Source: Pilaira anomala | Lineage: Eukaryota; Mucoromycota; Mucoromycetes; Mucorales; Mucoraceae | Length of the DNA stretch: 64,000 nucleotides | Direction: 5' to 3' | Assembly: GCA_025716855.1 (NCBI GenBank) | Contig: JAIXMQ010000028.1 | Span: 124,001 to 188,000 of the forward strand | Shown: positions 46,735 through 58,667 of the stretch, piece by piece | Layout: the number at the start of each line of letters is the position of its first letter | How positions within the stretch are numbered: the first letter of the stretch is position 1 | The notes under the pieces: generated by a model | The model's input: the letters and a program-made list of their open reading frames with translations, nothing else | What the model was told of the DNA's origin: nothing | The model's database searches: none | Translations under genes and position numbers: made by a program

Positions 46735-47799
46735 TAATAAAGTTACGACGGTTCGTCTACTATCTAAGAAAGCGAATACAAAGATGTCTATGTTGTCGTA
46801 TTTACTCTTATAATTAAACATAATACAATTACGTCTTATGTTTAGTTCATATTATAACACTAGTATGCGGTAGAACTATATTGAAAGAACTGTGGACAGT
46901 AAGGTTTAAATGGGAAAATACTTAGGGTGTTTTTACTATAAAATAAAACTGAAACTCTTCTAAACTAAAATAATATTCGTCTCTATATATCCCGATGATT
47001 GTGTTTTAAAATAAGAACCATCTTTTGATGGGTTTAAATGAATCTATACCCAACTCTTCTGCTTTTGAATATAAACGTTCTTGATGTATCCGAGCTATAG
47101 AATATAGATTGAATACGAAATAAAAAATAGTAAAGGAACTATAAAAATAATCAGACACAAAATAAGGTTATTTAAAAAAATATGGAGGATTTATATACAT
47201 GTCAAAACTGAGTGTAAGTCATTATTTAGGTCCGTGCTTGTTTATTGATATAATGATATACAATGTGAAACATGTATATTACTATGAATATATAATAGGT
47301 TTTTATTATAATGTTTAATTTATATCCCTGATCTACTTTTGTTTTATAAGTGGAGATGGTGAAAATACGACAAGAACGATGTCTGTTATTAGAGTGGTAA
47401 TTTGGTATAAAAGGAACTTTAATTTTTACTATGAATTACTCTCCATTGAAATAAAGAATCACAAAGAGTCTCATTTCTTTTCTTGTCTTTCTTACATTTT
47501 TAATACCAATAAAACAATACATAATTTATTTACCAATTGTCACATATGTAATTTCAAAATACATAATGATGACAAATATCACAGGTACTAATTATTTATT
47601 CCAAAGGAAAATGGGTTTCATTGTTTCTGACAGGTTAAAAATATTGTTAATGATATAATCCTGAGAAACTAAGTAACCATTATGATAATGTTAGCTTTAC
47701 GCAAGTCCTGATTTTTTAATACCATTGTTAAAAACATAATATATATATAGTGTCAATTTTTTTTTTAAAAAAACTATTATCTATTTCTTGTATTCAAAA
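46735..47799. other. Accessory-island sequence around a transposase relic
   Basis: Apart from the transposase scrap at 46985-47105 no gene is seen. The right part (from about 47565) belongs to the segmental duplication shared with 53250-53470 and carries the promoter of the small gene that starts at 47800. Confidence 0.45.
46985..47105 (-). pseudogene. Scrap of a pogo/Tigger-type transposase (CENP-B HTH)
   Basis: On the minus strand, one uninterrupted frame reads SIARIHQERLYSKAEELGID then SFKPIKRWFL before a stop. The pattern E---KA-ELGI--F---W matches the second helix-turn-helix (HTH_CENPB) of Tigger/pogo transposases. Upstream and downstream parts are decayed. It lies 740 bp from a TA-flanked MITE of the same broad class. 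Confidence 0.4.
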
Positions 47800-48525
47800 A
47801 TGCCCAGCCTTCGAACACCACCAAGAGATAACCAAACACGTGACGGAAACACTAATGAACCACTCGATCTAGTATACGTGCTAAGAGAAGAATTTGAAGA
47901 GTACGTCCAATATAATAAATGTTAAAAAATATATTAACCCATTCTTTTAAATTTAGAATTAAGGACCGTTTTGTAACTGTATTGGAAGCCATTCATCCTA
48001 ATGAAAGTGCTGAAAATATTGAGACGGTGGAGATCTACTTGAGTAGAATGTCAGAGGAGCTATTGCAAGTAGAAAGGGCTATACTTGGTCTTCCAGGTTC
48101 TGAGGATGAAAATTTTTTCTAAGATTTTTCAACTTTTGATAGTTAATTGTACCCCTTTCTTCCCCATTTTAGATTAGAAAAATTAGACTTTTATCAAAAT
48201 AGTTAACGTAATAATTATATACAGATTAGCTTAATGTTTAATGTTTCTGGAGCTATCTATCATTTGTAGTAGTTTCTAATAAATATCTTAATTTTAAATT
48301 AATTTAACACAATGCATTTTGATAAATATATTTTATAAAACTTTTATCAGTAACAAAGACACCATTTGTTGCCCGAGTTGATTTTTTTTTAATGTTAACA
48401 ATCATCATAAATGCAACACAAAAAAAACAATATTTATGTCAAATAAGATACCACCTGTTCATTAGATACTTTACCCAAGAAATAAATCTCTTTTTAATTA
48501 TAGTTCTTGAAATTAAACCGAGTAA
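47565..48525. repeat. Segmental duplication, copy A
   Basis: About 960 bp alignable with 53250-54190: the upstream part (ATCACAGGTACTAAT, ACCATTATGATAAT, ATACCATTGTTAAAAACATA), the small two-exon gene, and the downstream part (TTTCTAATAAATATCTTAAT, CCATTTGTTGC, AATCTCTTTTTAATT). Both copies have the same orientation and lie 5.7 kb apart. Confidence 0.8.
47800..48122 (+). CDS. Small helical protein, paralog A, unknown family
   Basis: Two exons (47800-47900, 47957-48122) give 88 residues. It starts MPSLRTPPRDNQTRDGNTNE. The rest is predicted helical: PLDLVYVLREEFEEIKDRF, then VTVLEAIHPNESAENIETVE, and YLSRMSEELLQVERAILGLP. A paralog at 53469-53837 has the same exon structure, the same phase-2 intron and the pattern MP-L-TPP...LDL---LR----E...RM-E---VER-I-G-P. 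Keeping both frames and splice sites while the DNA diverges argues for a real, selected protein. No family is recognised; the heptad-like leucines suggest dimerisation or partner binding. Confidence 0.65.
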
Positions 48526-48569
48526 ATAGAAAATATTTACGAGATAGAGCTTTTTTTAATCTCTCAACA

Positions 48570-48700
48570 GAAATGATATCAGAAGAAATCGGTCTTGGGG
48601 TCATAATCCAAATCTATGTTTGTACCAGTTGGATTGAATTGCTGTTGTACTTGTAACTTTTAACGTAATAGCTCTTCTAGATATTCAATCAAATCTTGGA
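48570..48700 (-). pseudogene. Relic of a coiled-coil gene 3' exon
   Basis: Minus-strand reading IQDLIEYLEELLR, stop, KLQVQQQFNPTGTNIDLDYD then PKTDFF and a stop. Apart from one internal TAA (from CAA) it looks like the end of a coding exon. Family unknown. It may be a decayed gene captured with the duplication. Confidence 0.3.
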
Positions 48701-48839
48701 TTTGGAAAAGTAGTAGATTTGAGGCCATCATTAATCATCCTAAAGCTGTTAAAGAGATCTCATAAAGATCGACAGTGAAGTACCAAAAGTAAAAGAAAAT
48801 ATGATAACGCCTTATAATTATCTTTTATTATCTTTTTTT

Positions 48840-49450
48840 ATTTTATTTTTACATATTTCAGTTAGAGTGCGGAAAGAGTCCTTGGAACGACTTGCGATAT
48901 TAAGACATTTATCTCTTGGATATAAAGTAAAAATCGATAGGGTAACATGAGAAGAATGGAAATATCCATATTTAATTTTAGATCGTAAACTTCTATGTCG
49001 TGCTTGGTTCTGTAGATACGTTATTTTCATGTCCTAATCAAGTTTCCATAAATCTGAAGAAATTTTCTGTCGGCCCCCCCCCAATGAGTGTATAGTGAGG
49101 CTTTCTTATAGCCGACGAGAGATTGAAACTGGATCATATTCAACACCTTGATGTTGATTAATCTTGTCTAACATTTTCTTACACAGCTTATTCTACAACA
49201 AAATCTCAGATATTATGAAACAATTAGATCATTAAATATTTTCTCGCTGGAGGATATACAATTAGATCATTAAATATTTTCTCGCTGGAGGATATACATG
49301 TATATAATAGTGACACTGAATTATTTGGCTTTATTATACGCTTCCCTAAGCTAGCAACTTTGAAAGTGATGGAAAGAGAATCATCAGATTACGACGCCAT
49401 AGATCTATTTAAAATTCTAAAGACAACTCATCAGTTACAAGATTTTTAGT
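48840..49450 (+). pseudogene. Relic resembling an F-box/LRR protein
   Basis: Plus-strand scraps: RKESLERLAILRHLSLGY then, after a stop, EWKYPYLILDRKLLCRAWF. Later come RYYETIRSLNIFSLEDI, DTELFGFIIRFPKLATLKV and DLFKILKTTHQLQDF. The spacing of Leu and the DRKLLCRAW piece fit an F-box with leucine-rich repeats, common as multicopy genes in Mucorales. Stops, frameshifts and a 38-bp tandem duplication (49221-49296) show it is dead. Confidence 0.35.
49221..49296. repeat. Exact 38-bp tandem duplication
   Basis: The unit CAATTAGATCATTAAATATT followed by TTCTCGCTGGAGGATATA occurs twice head to tail without a mismatch. The identical copies indicate a recent event. Confidence 0.95.
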
Positions 49451-50041
49451 TAGTTATTTGCCTAAATTGACAGAAAGTAAAGTAGATTCAATAAAAAGGA
49501 GATATATTAGTAGAACAACCTGTTTCAAAATATTAATAATTTTTTTCTTTTATATATAATAAATAAAGAATTATGATGCTGTTATGTTTAATATTATCCC
49601 AATGTAAATAAATAAAACTGGCCAAAAGAGATACACTTCTTAATAACAATGGATCTTCTATTATACGTTATGTACCAAAATTAAAAATATATTTCATTGT
49701 TAGATATAAAGCGAAAACTTTAAAAGATTGCGCATGAACTGCCTTACAAAAAACTTCAGGTTCGGCCTGACGGGATTTCGTTGTATTACAGAATATTTCT
49801 GAATTTGGTTCTTGAAAGGTTTTTATTGTCTTTATTGAACTGTAAAGGTTATGTTGTGATAATATGCTATTGAAATAAAAACAAGGACTATTTATGTAAA
49901 TTACATACAATGAAAGACTAGATAATACAGTCTAAAAAAATTCAATAAACTAATATTTTGATTGTTCGATTATTTCTCATATATAATAAGAGGAGAACCT
50001 AATTTTTTTCTCTTCAACTTTTTTTTTATTTTATTCGAACA
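49451..50041. other. Intergenic, no gene seen
   Basis: AT-rich sequence between the F-box/LRR relic and the small membrane protein gene. Minus-strand frames here have no recognised family. Confidence 0.45.
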
Positions 50042-50438
50042 ATGGAACAAGATAATTTTGAAGAACAAGGTAAGGAATAATATATACATATAACAAAAAA
50101 AAAAAAAAAAAGGATAAACTAATAAAAATCTGACTTTTGCAGCTGACGGAAGCCTTCATATCACCTCACGTAATCTTCTCCTTCGTTTGAAAAACCCACC
50201 TGCATGGATTAGAGGAAATCCTAGAGCACCACATTTAATCAATGAACTGACTAGAAGTGGATTTTTTCGAGAAGAAGTCAGACGAACCAAGATTAAAAAA
50301 CAGAAAGATAAGGTTATGAAGAAATGGAGAATGATTGAATACCCTCTTGTTATCGGAATGTTCATTGGAATTCTTTACCACTATCACTATTACTGTAAAG
50401 ATATAGAAAGAGTTTATTATATCTCCAACAAGTTATAA
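50042..50438 (+). CDS. Small single-pass membrane protein, unknown
   Basis: Two exons (50042-50069, 50143-50438) give 107 residues. A short acidic start MEQDNFEEQ is followed by a basic region (LLLRLKNPPAWIRGNPRAP, REEVRRTKIKKQKDKVMKKW). One hydrophobic segment (about 82-98, YPLVIGMFIGILYHYHYY) and a short tail follow. Layout resembles small organelle membrane or assembly proteins with the basic part on one side, but no family is recognised. Clean splice sites and sustained frame make it likely real although it sits in the relic-rich island. Confidence 0.55.
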
Positions 50439-51740
50439 CATTAATGAAAAAATACTAATTATTATAAGCTATATTATCACCTTAGCATAATACACCCCCT
50501 TTTCTTTTACAAGCAAATAAATAAAATAAAATGTGGGCAACTCTACAATTTAGCTTTTTTTTAAAACACTTCAAACTTTAATACCTATGATGCAGGGCTA
50601 CAAAATATGTCCCGATCTTTTTACTACCTAACTAAAAGACAATATTGCAAACGGTAAAAGTTTTGTTTGAGGACTTCAAAGTATACGTAATGCTTTAAAG
50701 CATGGAAAATAGCAGCCTATATCCAGCAATCGACAATAGAGCACTACATAAATACTTTGAATATTTAAACTAAAAAAGAAAAGAATGGTAACACGAAAAA
50801 AGTCATCTTTAGAATACAGGATAATGAAAGCTTTAATGATGGTGGTTATTTATTTCACTTGAACCCACAAGATAAAAAAAATATATTATAGAATAGTAAC
50901 TAACACCAATTGTAAAAGTACATTCAAATTATCTCACTTTACAACGAGGTGTATGAAAAGAAAAGAAAAAGGTGGCAAATAGTATGTATGTACATGATGT
51001 CCTTTATTTTTCTGTCTTTGTCTATATATATATATATATATAAAAGAGGGATAATCCTACAGATACCTTGCTGATAATTCGCTTACATAAAACCACAAAT
51101 CAAAAGTAATGTTGTAGTTGCGTTTACACACTCGTTAATTGAAAGATATCCTCTTTTCATACATAATATAGAGTAATAATATTTCCGCTGTTGCTCTTTA
51201 CCTACTTTTAAATTCACCCATGGAGCTCAATTAAACTTTTAATCTAACCAAAGACTGTAACTACAACATTATTTTGAAAATAATAAAGCCTTTACGTTTA
51301 TGTTAAGGTGAGATAATAATAAATTCTGTTTCTACGGCGCTTCAGTCTCTGTGGTTTTTTTGTGTGACACATTTTTTTTTATCATAATTTTTTTTTGGAA
51401 ACGTCATCATCAAGATTACGAATAAAAAAAAATATTCAAAATAACCCTGTTGTTCCTCCTTTTATACCCATCATTATCTTTTCTTTTGCAAAGTATGGTG
51501 TTCTATTGTTTGATTGTGATGCGAATGTAGCGGTTTTCTTACCGTGGAACATTTACAATGTTTTGACATGCCGCAATCAGCACTTCTCGAAGTGTAATGC
51601 ATTAGTTCTCTACTTGCAGATTAGTATAGATCTCGACATTTCTTTATTCTTCATCTGTAATTAACTTACCATGGGATAGTTCCTGGTCCTAGAAGTTTAC
51701 TTCTGGGAGGTTAAGTGTATTGCTGCATAAAGATTTAAAG
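50439..51740. other. Intergenic, no gene seen
   Basis: AT-rich. A frame at 51395-51664 begins only at a TTG and lacks any recognisable feature. A (TA)n tract lies at about 51024-51042. Confidence 0.45.
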
Positions 51741-52790
51741 ATTTGAATACCAGTTGCTTCTGGGTTTCTTTTGTCGGGTATCTTGTTCTATTTGTGATAC
51801 AGTTAATATGGTGCCATAGTATCGATTTTCTGCTGTCATCACCGGGTGTTTGTTTATTAGTGTTACCGGTTATTGTTATGGCTGGTGGTGTTGCTATGAC
51901 AGGTGCTGCTATGACAGGTGTTGCTATGATAGGTGTTGCTCTGATTAATACTGATGCTGCTTTAGTTGTTGTTGCTATGATGGTAAGTTACTCTTTATTT
52001 TATTTTATATATATTATGTTTCCAAACAGTTTCTAACAGTTTCTAACACTCATTTTAGAAATATTGCTATTTGTAGTCTGCTGGAACTTGAAATCAAAAG
52101 GACAAAACGGTTGTTGCTATGATGGTAAGTTTTTTTTTTTTTTTATATTATGTTTCCAAGCAGTTTCTAACAGTTTCAGCAATGCAACGGGTTTGTAAAA
52201 GCAATGATCAAGTTTTGTGAGTTCTATTTTCTGGCGAGTATGCTCTATCTTGATGGGTCCTGTCTCCTTCTCTTCCGTCCTCGTTTACGAGCGGTTCGTG
52301 CAGTTCAATCCTGGGTGTAATGGCACGTAAAACCATACGGATATCGTAGGGAGAGTTGGATTGATGGTTCTCATCTCGGTAGATGTCATCTCAAAGGAAA
52401 GTATTATGATCAAAGCTTGATTGTTGCCACAACACCGCAGCTGTTAGTGATTCTATTTTTTGGCGAGTATGTTCTATCTTGGTAAGTCCTGTCTCCTTCT
52501 CTTCCGTCCTCGTTTACGAGCGGTTCGTGCAGTTTAATCCTGGGTGTAATGGCACGTAAAACCATACGAATATCGAAGGGAGAGTTGGATTGATGGTTCT
52601 TACCTTGGTAGTCATCTCTAAGAAAAATATTATCATTGATTGTTGTGTTGTTGTACTTATCCGTTGCATTCTTATTTTTGAGACTTCAGCTAGTGGACCT
52701 CCTCGTGGTTTGTCTTGGGAAACTTTGGATTCAGAAACTTTTTCTTTCCGGATTGTAAAGGCTAAAGCACTAGTAACTTTTTTTAGATAA
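51741..52790 (-). pseudogene. Decayed tandem-repeat protein gene, unknown
   Basis: Minus strand reads as protein-like pieces: TIRKEKVSESKVSQDKPRGG, then two copies of NHQSNSPYDIRMVLRAITPR followed by HEPLVNEDGREGDRT-QDR. After these come TKAASVLIRATPIIATPVIA and SRKSILWHHINCITN. The two repeat copies lie 229 bp apart (DNA copies about 52219-52420 and 52448-52650). In the lower copy AGA has become TGA, and the frame changes between pieces. The plus strand also shows intron-like repeats, so orientation is not fully secure. Family unknown. Confidence 0.35.
52219..52650. repeat. Two ~200-bp direct repeats, period 229 bp
   Basis: Both copies contain TGTCTCCTTCTCTTCCGTCC, TCGTTTACGAGCGGTTCGTG, TGTAATGGCACGTAAAACCA and AGAGTTGGATTGATGGTTCT. 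They differ by scattered substitutions and a few small indels. A shorter repeat pair (GTTGTTGCTATGATGGTAAG then TTATGTTTCCAA) lies at about 51968-52045 and 52110-52177. Confidence 0.9.
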
Positions 52791-53249
52791 TTATTGTAAT
52801 AAACAAAAAGTCCAGATTAAACTTATTTTCCTTTGACATGTTGTGATATACATATACATAAATAAAACCATTCTTTTTTAAAGTGTCTTGTCTTTATGTA
52901 CCATCCAATAAGTTTTTCTCAAGATTGTCCCCAACAAGATTACACTATTTTTTTACAACTAGACTTTTTTTTTATCATTATTATTTATCTTAACATTTAG
53001 TATGAAGCCTTTGGTTAATGAATAAGCTCAAATGACACCACATAAACTCATCTACACCACAGTCAGAAACTCAAAAAGCCTGCGTCACAAATCACTTTTT
53101 TTTTGAATAAATGAAAGGTACATTTGTATTTATTAAACGTAAATTGATTGGCACAAAATCGTTGAAGTGGCAACAACATTAATAGGTTTGGGTGGTTCAT
53201 TTGGATAAAAGACATCGAACCCTTTCATAGTTAATTCTGAGAGAAAATT

Positions 53250-54190
53250 GTGATAATGATGACAAACATCACAGGTACTAATCAACTAATTAATTTAGAA
53301 GAAAATGGTTTTCATTGTTCCTGACAAGTTGAATAACCATTATGATAATTTTAGTTTTACATGTGCCCTGATATTTTTAATACCATTGTTAAAAACATAA
53401 TATATATAGTGTCATTTTTTTTTAAAAAAAGAAAACCGCAACTATTATCTATTTTCTTTCATTCAAAAATGCCCGGCCTTCTTACACCACCAGGAGAAAT
53501 CCAAACCCTCGATGAAAGTTCTGATCTAGCGCTTGATCTACTAGTTTTGCTTAGAGATCAAAATCAAGAGTATGCTCAGGATAATTACTGTTGAAAATAT
53601 ATTATAACGCATTCTTTTAAATTTAGCATTCAGCGCCGTGTTGAAACTATACTTGAAGCTCTTCGTGAGCGAGAGGTCTGGCTTCGAAATCCGAATGAAA
53701 CTGAATATATTAATACAGCGGATTTCTTCTTTCGTAGGATGTCAGAAGCAGTATTTCGAGTGGAACGAGTTATAGTTGGTTTTCCAGTTTCTGAAAATGA
53801 AGATCGTTATGATAATGCTGTAACATTTGGTAGTTAATTACACCCCTTTCCTCACTATATTTATATTAGAAAAACTAGACTTTTATTAAAATAACAATAA
53901 TACACATATTCACTTAAGCTTAAGGTTTTTCGAACTATCTTTTAATTGCGGTAGTTTCTAATAAATATCTTAATTTTAAATTCATTAAGCTTTTATTAAT
54001 ACTCAAACTTTTTTTTTATTAAGATTTTTTCTTAACAAGGACCCCATTTGTTGCGCGAGTCAATCTTTTTTTTTCAATTTTAATATGATGTTACATAAAG
54101 CATTATTGTGAAGATAATTGTCCCGTAGATAGCTTACCTTAGAAACAAATCTCTTTTTAATTGTAGTTCTTGAAATTGGACTGAATAGTT
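53250..54190. repeat. Segmental duplication, copy B
   Basis: Counterpart of 47565-48525, in the same orientation. Matches begin at about GACAAACATCACAGGTACTAA and end near TTTTTAATTGTAGTTCTTGA. Divergence is spread over non-coding parts as well as codons. Confidence 0.8.
53469..53837 (+). CDS. Small helical protein, paralog B, unknown family
   Basis: Two exons (53469-53569, 53627-53837) give 103 residues. Starts MPGLLTPPGEIQTLDESSD, then LALDLLVLLRDQNQD, a basic turn IQRRVETILEALRERE, and RRMSEAVFRVERVIVGFP. It is 15 residues longer than paralog A, with an insertion of about seven residues before the RM-E helix and an extended tail ending AVTFGS. Intron position and phase are identical to paralog A. 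Unknown function. Two intact copies in an island full of dead genes is notable. Confidence 0.65.
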
Positions 54191-54491
54191 AGACAAAAAA
54201 AAAAAATTAGCCTAAAATAGCAAAATGAAGAACGAGGGAGAATCGAGTGTAAACAAAACATGAGCCCTGAAAATAAATATCAGCGTATAACTACTGTAGT
54301 GTCAAGAAAGGAACCAGAGATGTCATCGAGTTATATTATTCGTAATAGACGACTTGCATGAGAAAGAGATTAAGAGATTATGCCACGTCAATTCAATAAC
54401 CGATAATGGCAAAATAGGTAGAATGTGAGGGGAAACACGAAAATTTCCCTTTTATTTTACTTACATACTCCTCCGAGAATTATTGTTATAA
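53838..54491. other. Intergenic before SPC3
   Basis: The left part belongs to duplication copy B; the right part (54190-54491) has no gene and should contain the signal-peptidase subunit promoter. Confidence 0.45.
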
Positions 54492-55358
54492 ATGTATAAC
54501 TTACAACAAAGAGCTAATGTACCGTGTACACATACATTATAAATAACTTAAAAACTAAAAAGAAAATTTATTTTAGAATGTACTTTCGTTCGCGGTTTCA
54601 GTCATAGGTACAGTATTAGCAATTGTTGCACTCATATCCGCCATCACAGGTTACGGATCTATCGATGGCAAAGTTCAGGTTCATGCAGACAACGTTAAGA
54701 TGTAAGTAGACCAACAACAGGCTTATTTAAAAGACGATTTAACGAGTATACAGTGTGACCCGTCGATATGGACCTGAAAATACAGATTATCGCAATAGTA
54801 AGAGTGAATTTGCTCGATTGACTTTCGACATTGATGCAGGTAAAATGATAAAAAGGAGAGAGTGCTTTAATAGAATCATGAAAGCTAAAAAGTGATGGCA
54901 AAAACAACGACTAGATTTCAGACCCATGTTTAATTGGAATACAAAGCAAGTTTTCGTTACTGTAGTTGCAGAATATCAATCCAAGAATTTTGTAAATAAT
55001 ACGTTATAAAGTATTCGTAAATATGGAAACTAAAACAATATTATAGGATAGAAACTCTGTAGTTATTTGGGATAGAATTATTGCCAGTAAAGAAGATGCA
55101 AACTTGAAATTACGTAACATTCATAATAAGTATGCTATGATTGATGTAGCTCAACAATGGAAGTAAGTTTATTTATGATTTGACATACAGTTATAATAAA
55201 AATTGATATATTTTTATTTTTATTTATTTTTTTTTTTTAGTTTTCAAAAGGCAAACTTGACACTTGTATGGGATGTTACACCTTACGTTGGTATCCTTCA
55301 AGCAGGTCAATCGAATCAAGGATCTGGTTTTATTTTACCTCCTTTTTCTGCTCAATAA
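54492..55358 (+). CDS. SPC3: Signal peptidase complex subunit 3 (SPC22/23 type)
   Basis: Six exons (54492-54518, 54577-54701, 54754-54839, 54915-54991, 55047-55162, 55241-55358) give 182 residues. After MYNLQQRANNVLSF a single membrane segment (about residues 10-33) is followed by a lumenal domain. Family signatures include FARLTFDIDADFRPMFNWNT, KQVFVTVVAEYQSKNF, NSVVIWDRIIASKEDANLKL, YAMIDVAQQWNFQKANLTL, WDVTPYVGILQAG and the end GFILPPFSAQ. The subunit is a type II ER membrane protein needed for signal peptide cleavage with Sec11. The first exon, only 9 codons, was found by family homology. Confidence 0.92.
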
Positions 55359-55473
55359 TAAAATCCTTTAGTAGATATATATTATAATTCACTACATTTG
55401 TAATATGGGAAGACTATTTTTTTTTTTTATGTACAGGATGATTTTTTATTTAAAATATACAATATGAGAGAAT

Positions 55474-56700
55474 TTACTCGTCCTTCATGGTAACAGAAGA
55501 CTTGCGCATGGTATTCTTGGCATCAGTACCAGTAGTACCAGCTTGAGCAACATAAGCTCTTGCCTTAGCGTAAGAGTTTTGAACGTTTTCAGCAGCAACA
55601 TTTTGAGCCTTGTTAATACCAGTTTGAAGCATAGTTTGACCCTTTTGAAGTTGAGCATCAACAACATCCTTGTTAGAGATATAGAGACGAGGGAAAGTGA
55701 AAGCAGAGATAAGAACCATCAAGACAATATCCATAGTAGAGAAATGAGCAGAGATCTTCCAGATAGCAAAGAAAATACCCATCCACTTAAGACTAGTCAC
55801 GGTGTTTTCAATGAAAATGATACGGGTAAGAGCACGAATAACGGTTTCAGCGAGTTCAGTAATAACTGTAGAGTAATGGTTGACACTTTCTTGGTTGATC
55901 ATAGTGTGCTTATCATTATCAATAACACCGCTATAAGGATGAGATGCTTCTTGGTTTGTAAGAACCTTTTGACTTTGAAGAATCGTGTTAACATAGATCA
56001 AATTGATACCAATAGCTAAAGTAAGTGCAGTAGAACCAATTTGTAAAAGTGAATACCAACGAGTCAAGAGAATAGAACCAACAAGAGAAGCAAGAATAAC
56101 ACCAGAACGAACAGGATCCTTCCATTGTAAGATTCTTAAGACTTCACTTTCAATACGATGAGTAGTAGTGTTACGTTGACCAACATGCTTCTTTTGTGTG
56201 TGTTCGTGTTGGTTGTCAAATGCAGAAGGAGCATTTCTGTTTTGAGTTGTGTCACGAGAAGGAGTAGAAGCATTAGTGAAAGTATCACGATGAGAAGTAG
56301 TAGTAGAGGGGCCATCACGATGAGTAGTGTTTTTTGAAGGTGAATCAGCATTAAAAGCACCGGCAACATTAGGAGAAAATGAGCTAGTAGTAGTATCACG
56401 GTTTAAAGGGCTAGAAAGATCTTGCTTCAAAGGATCTGTAGTTAAAGGATTTGAGGTTCTCTTTTCTTCTGAGGACACAAAAGGGTTAGCGGGAGAAGGA
56501 GAGAAGGCACTGTTAGAGGGAGGAGTAGAGTTGTGGAGAGCCTCTCTTTGTCTTTCGAAATTAGCAGTATCATTCAAGTTATCTTGATAACTATTAGGGA
56601 TAGAAGTGACACCACCATTAGCAGTAGGAACTGTTGTAGCATCAGTATGTTGCTTTGTTTGATCACTAGGAGGAGTAAGAGGTCTGTTGAAAGCGTCCAT
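55474..56700 (-). CDS. Reticulon-domain ER-shaping protein
   Basis: An intronless gene of 408 residues. The first 175 residues are low-complexity Ser/Thr/Asn/Pro with repeated RDTTT-like pieces, probably disordered. The reticulon homology domain spans about 185-355: VLRILQWKDPVRSGVILASL is the diagnostic start. Two long hydrophobic hairpins follow (LVGSILLTRWYSLL with ALTLAIGINLIYVN; MGIFFAIWKISAHFSTM with DIVLMVLISAFTFPRLY). The tail is an amphipathic, Ala/Gln-rich helix (QNVAAENVQNSYAKARAYVA). Reticulons wedge into the ER membrane and curve tubules. It converges on SPC3 with 115 bp between stops. Confidence 0.92.
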   Translation of the reverse strand: MDAFNRPLTPPSDQTKQHTDATTVPTANGGVTSIPNSYQDNLNDTANFERQREALHNSTPPSNSAFSPSPANPFVSSEEKRTSNPLTTDPLKQDLSSPLNRDTTTSSFSPNVAGAFNADSPSKNTTHRDGPSTTTSHRDTFTNASTPSRDTTQNRNAPSAFDNQHEHTQKKHVGQRNTTTHRIESEVLRILQWKDPVRSGVILASLVGSILLTRWYSLLQIGSTALTLAIGINLIYVNTILQSQKVLTNQEASHPYSGVIDNDKHTMINQESVNHYSTVITELAETVIRALTRIIFIENTVTSLKWMGIFFAIWKISAHFSTMDIVLMVLISAFTFPRLYISNKDVVDAQLQKGQTMLQTGINKAQNVAAENVQNSYAKARAYVAQAGTTGTDAKNTMRKSSVTMKDE

Positions 56701-58520
<1,820 letters not shown>

Positions 58521-58667
58521 AAAAAAAAGGAAAACTCCCTTCATAATACATTACAAAAAAAAAAAAAAAAAGAAAAACATATTGTATAAAATTGTAAGCA
58601 TTTAATAAAAAAAAAAAGAGAAAGACTAAAAAAAATCTATATAATATTATGTACAAGTGTTATAATT

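Noticed and set aside
51395..51664. 89-codon frame in the island
   Set aside because: It begins at a TTG, not an ATG, and has no supporting signature.
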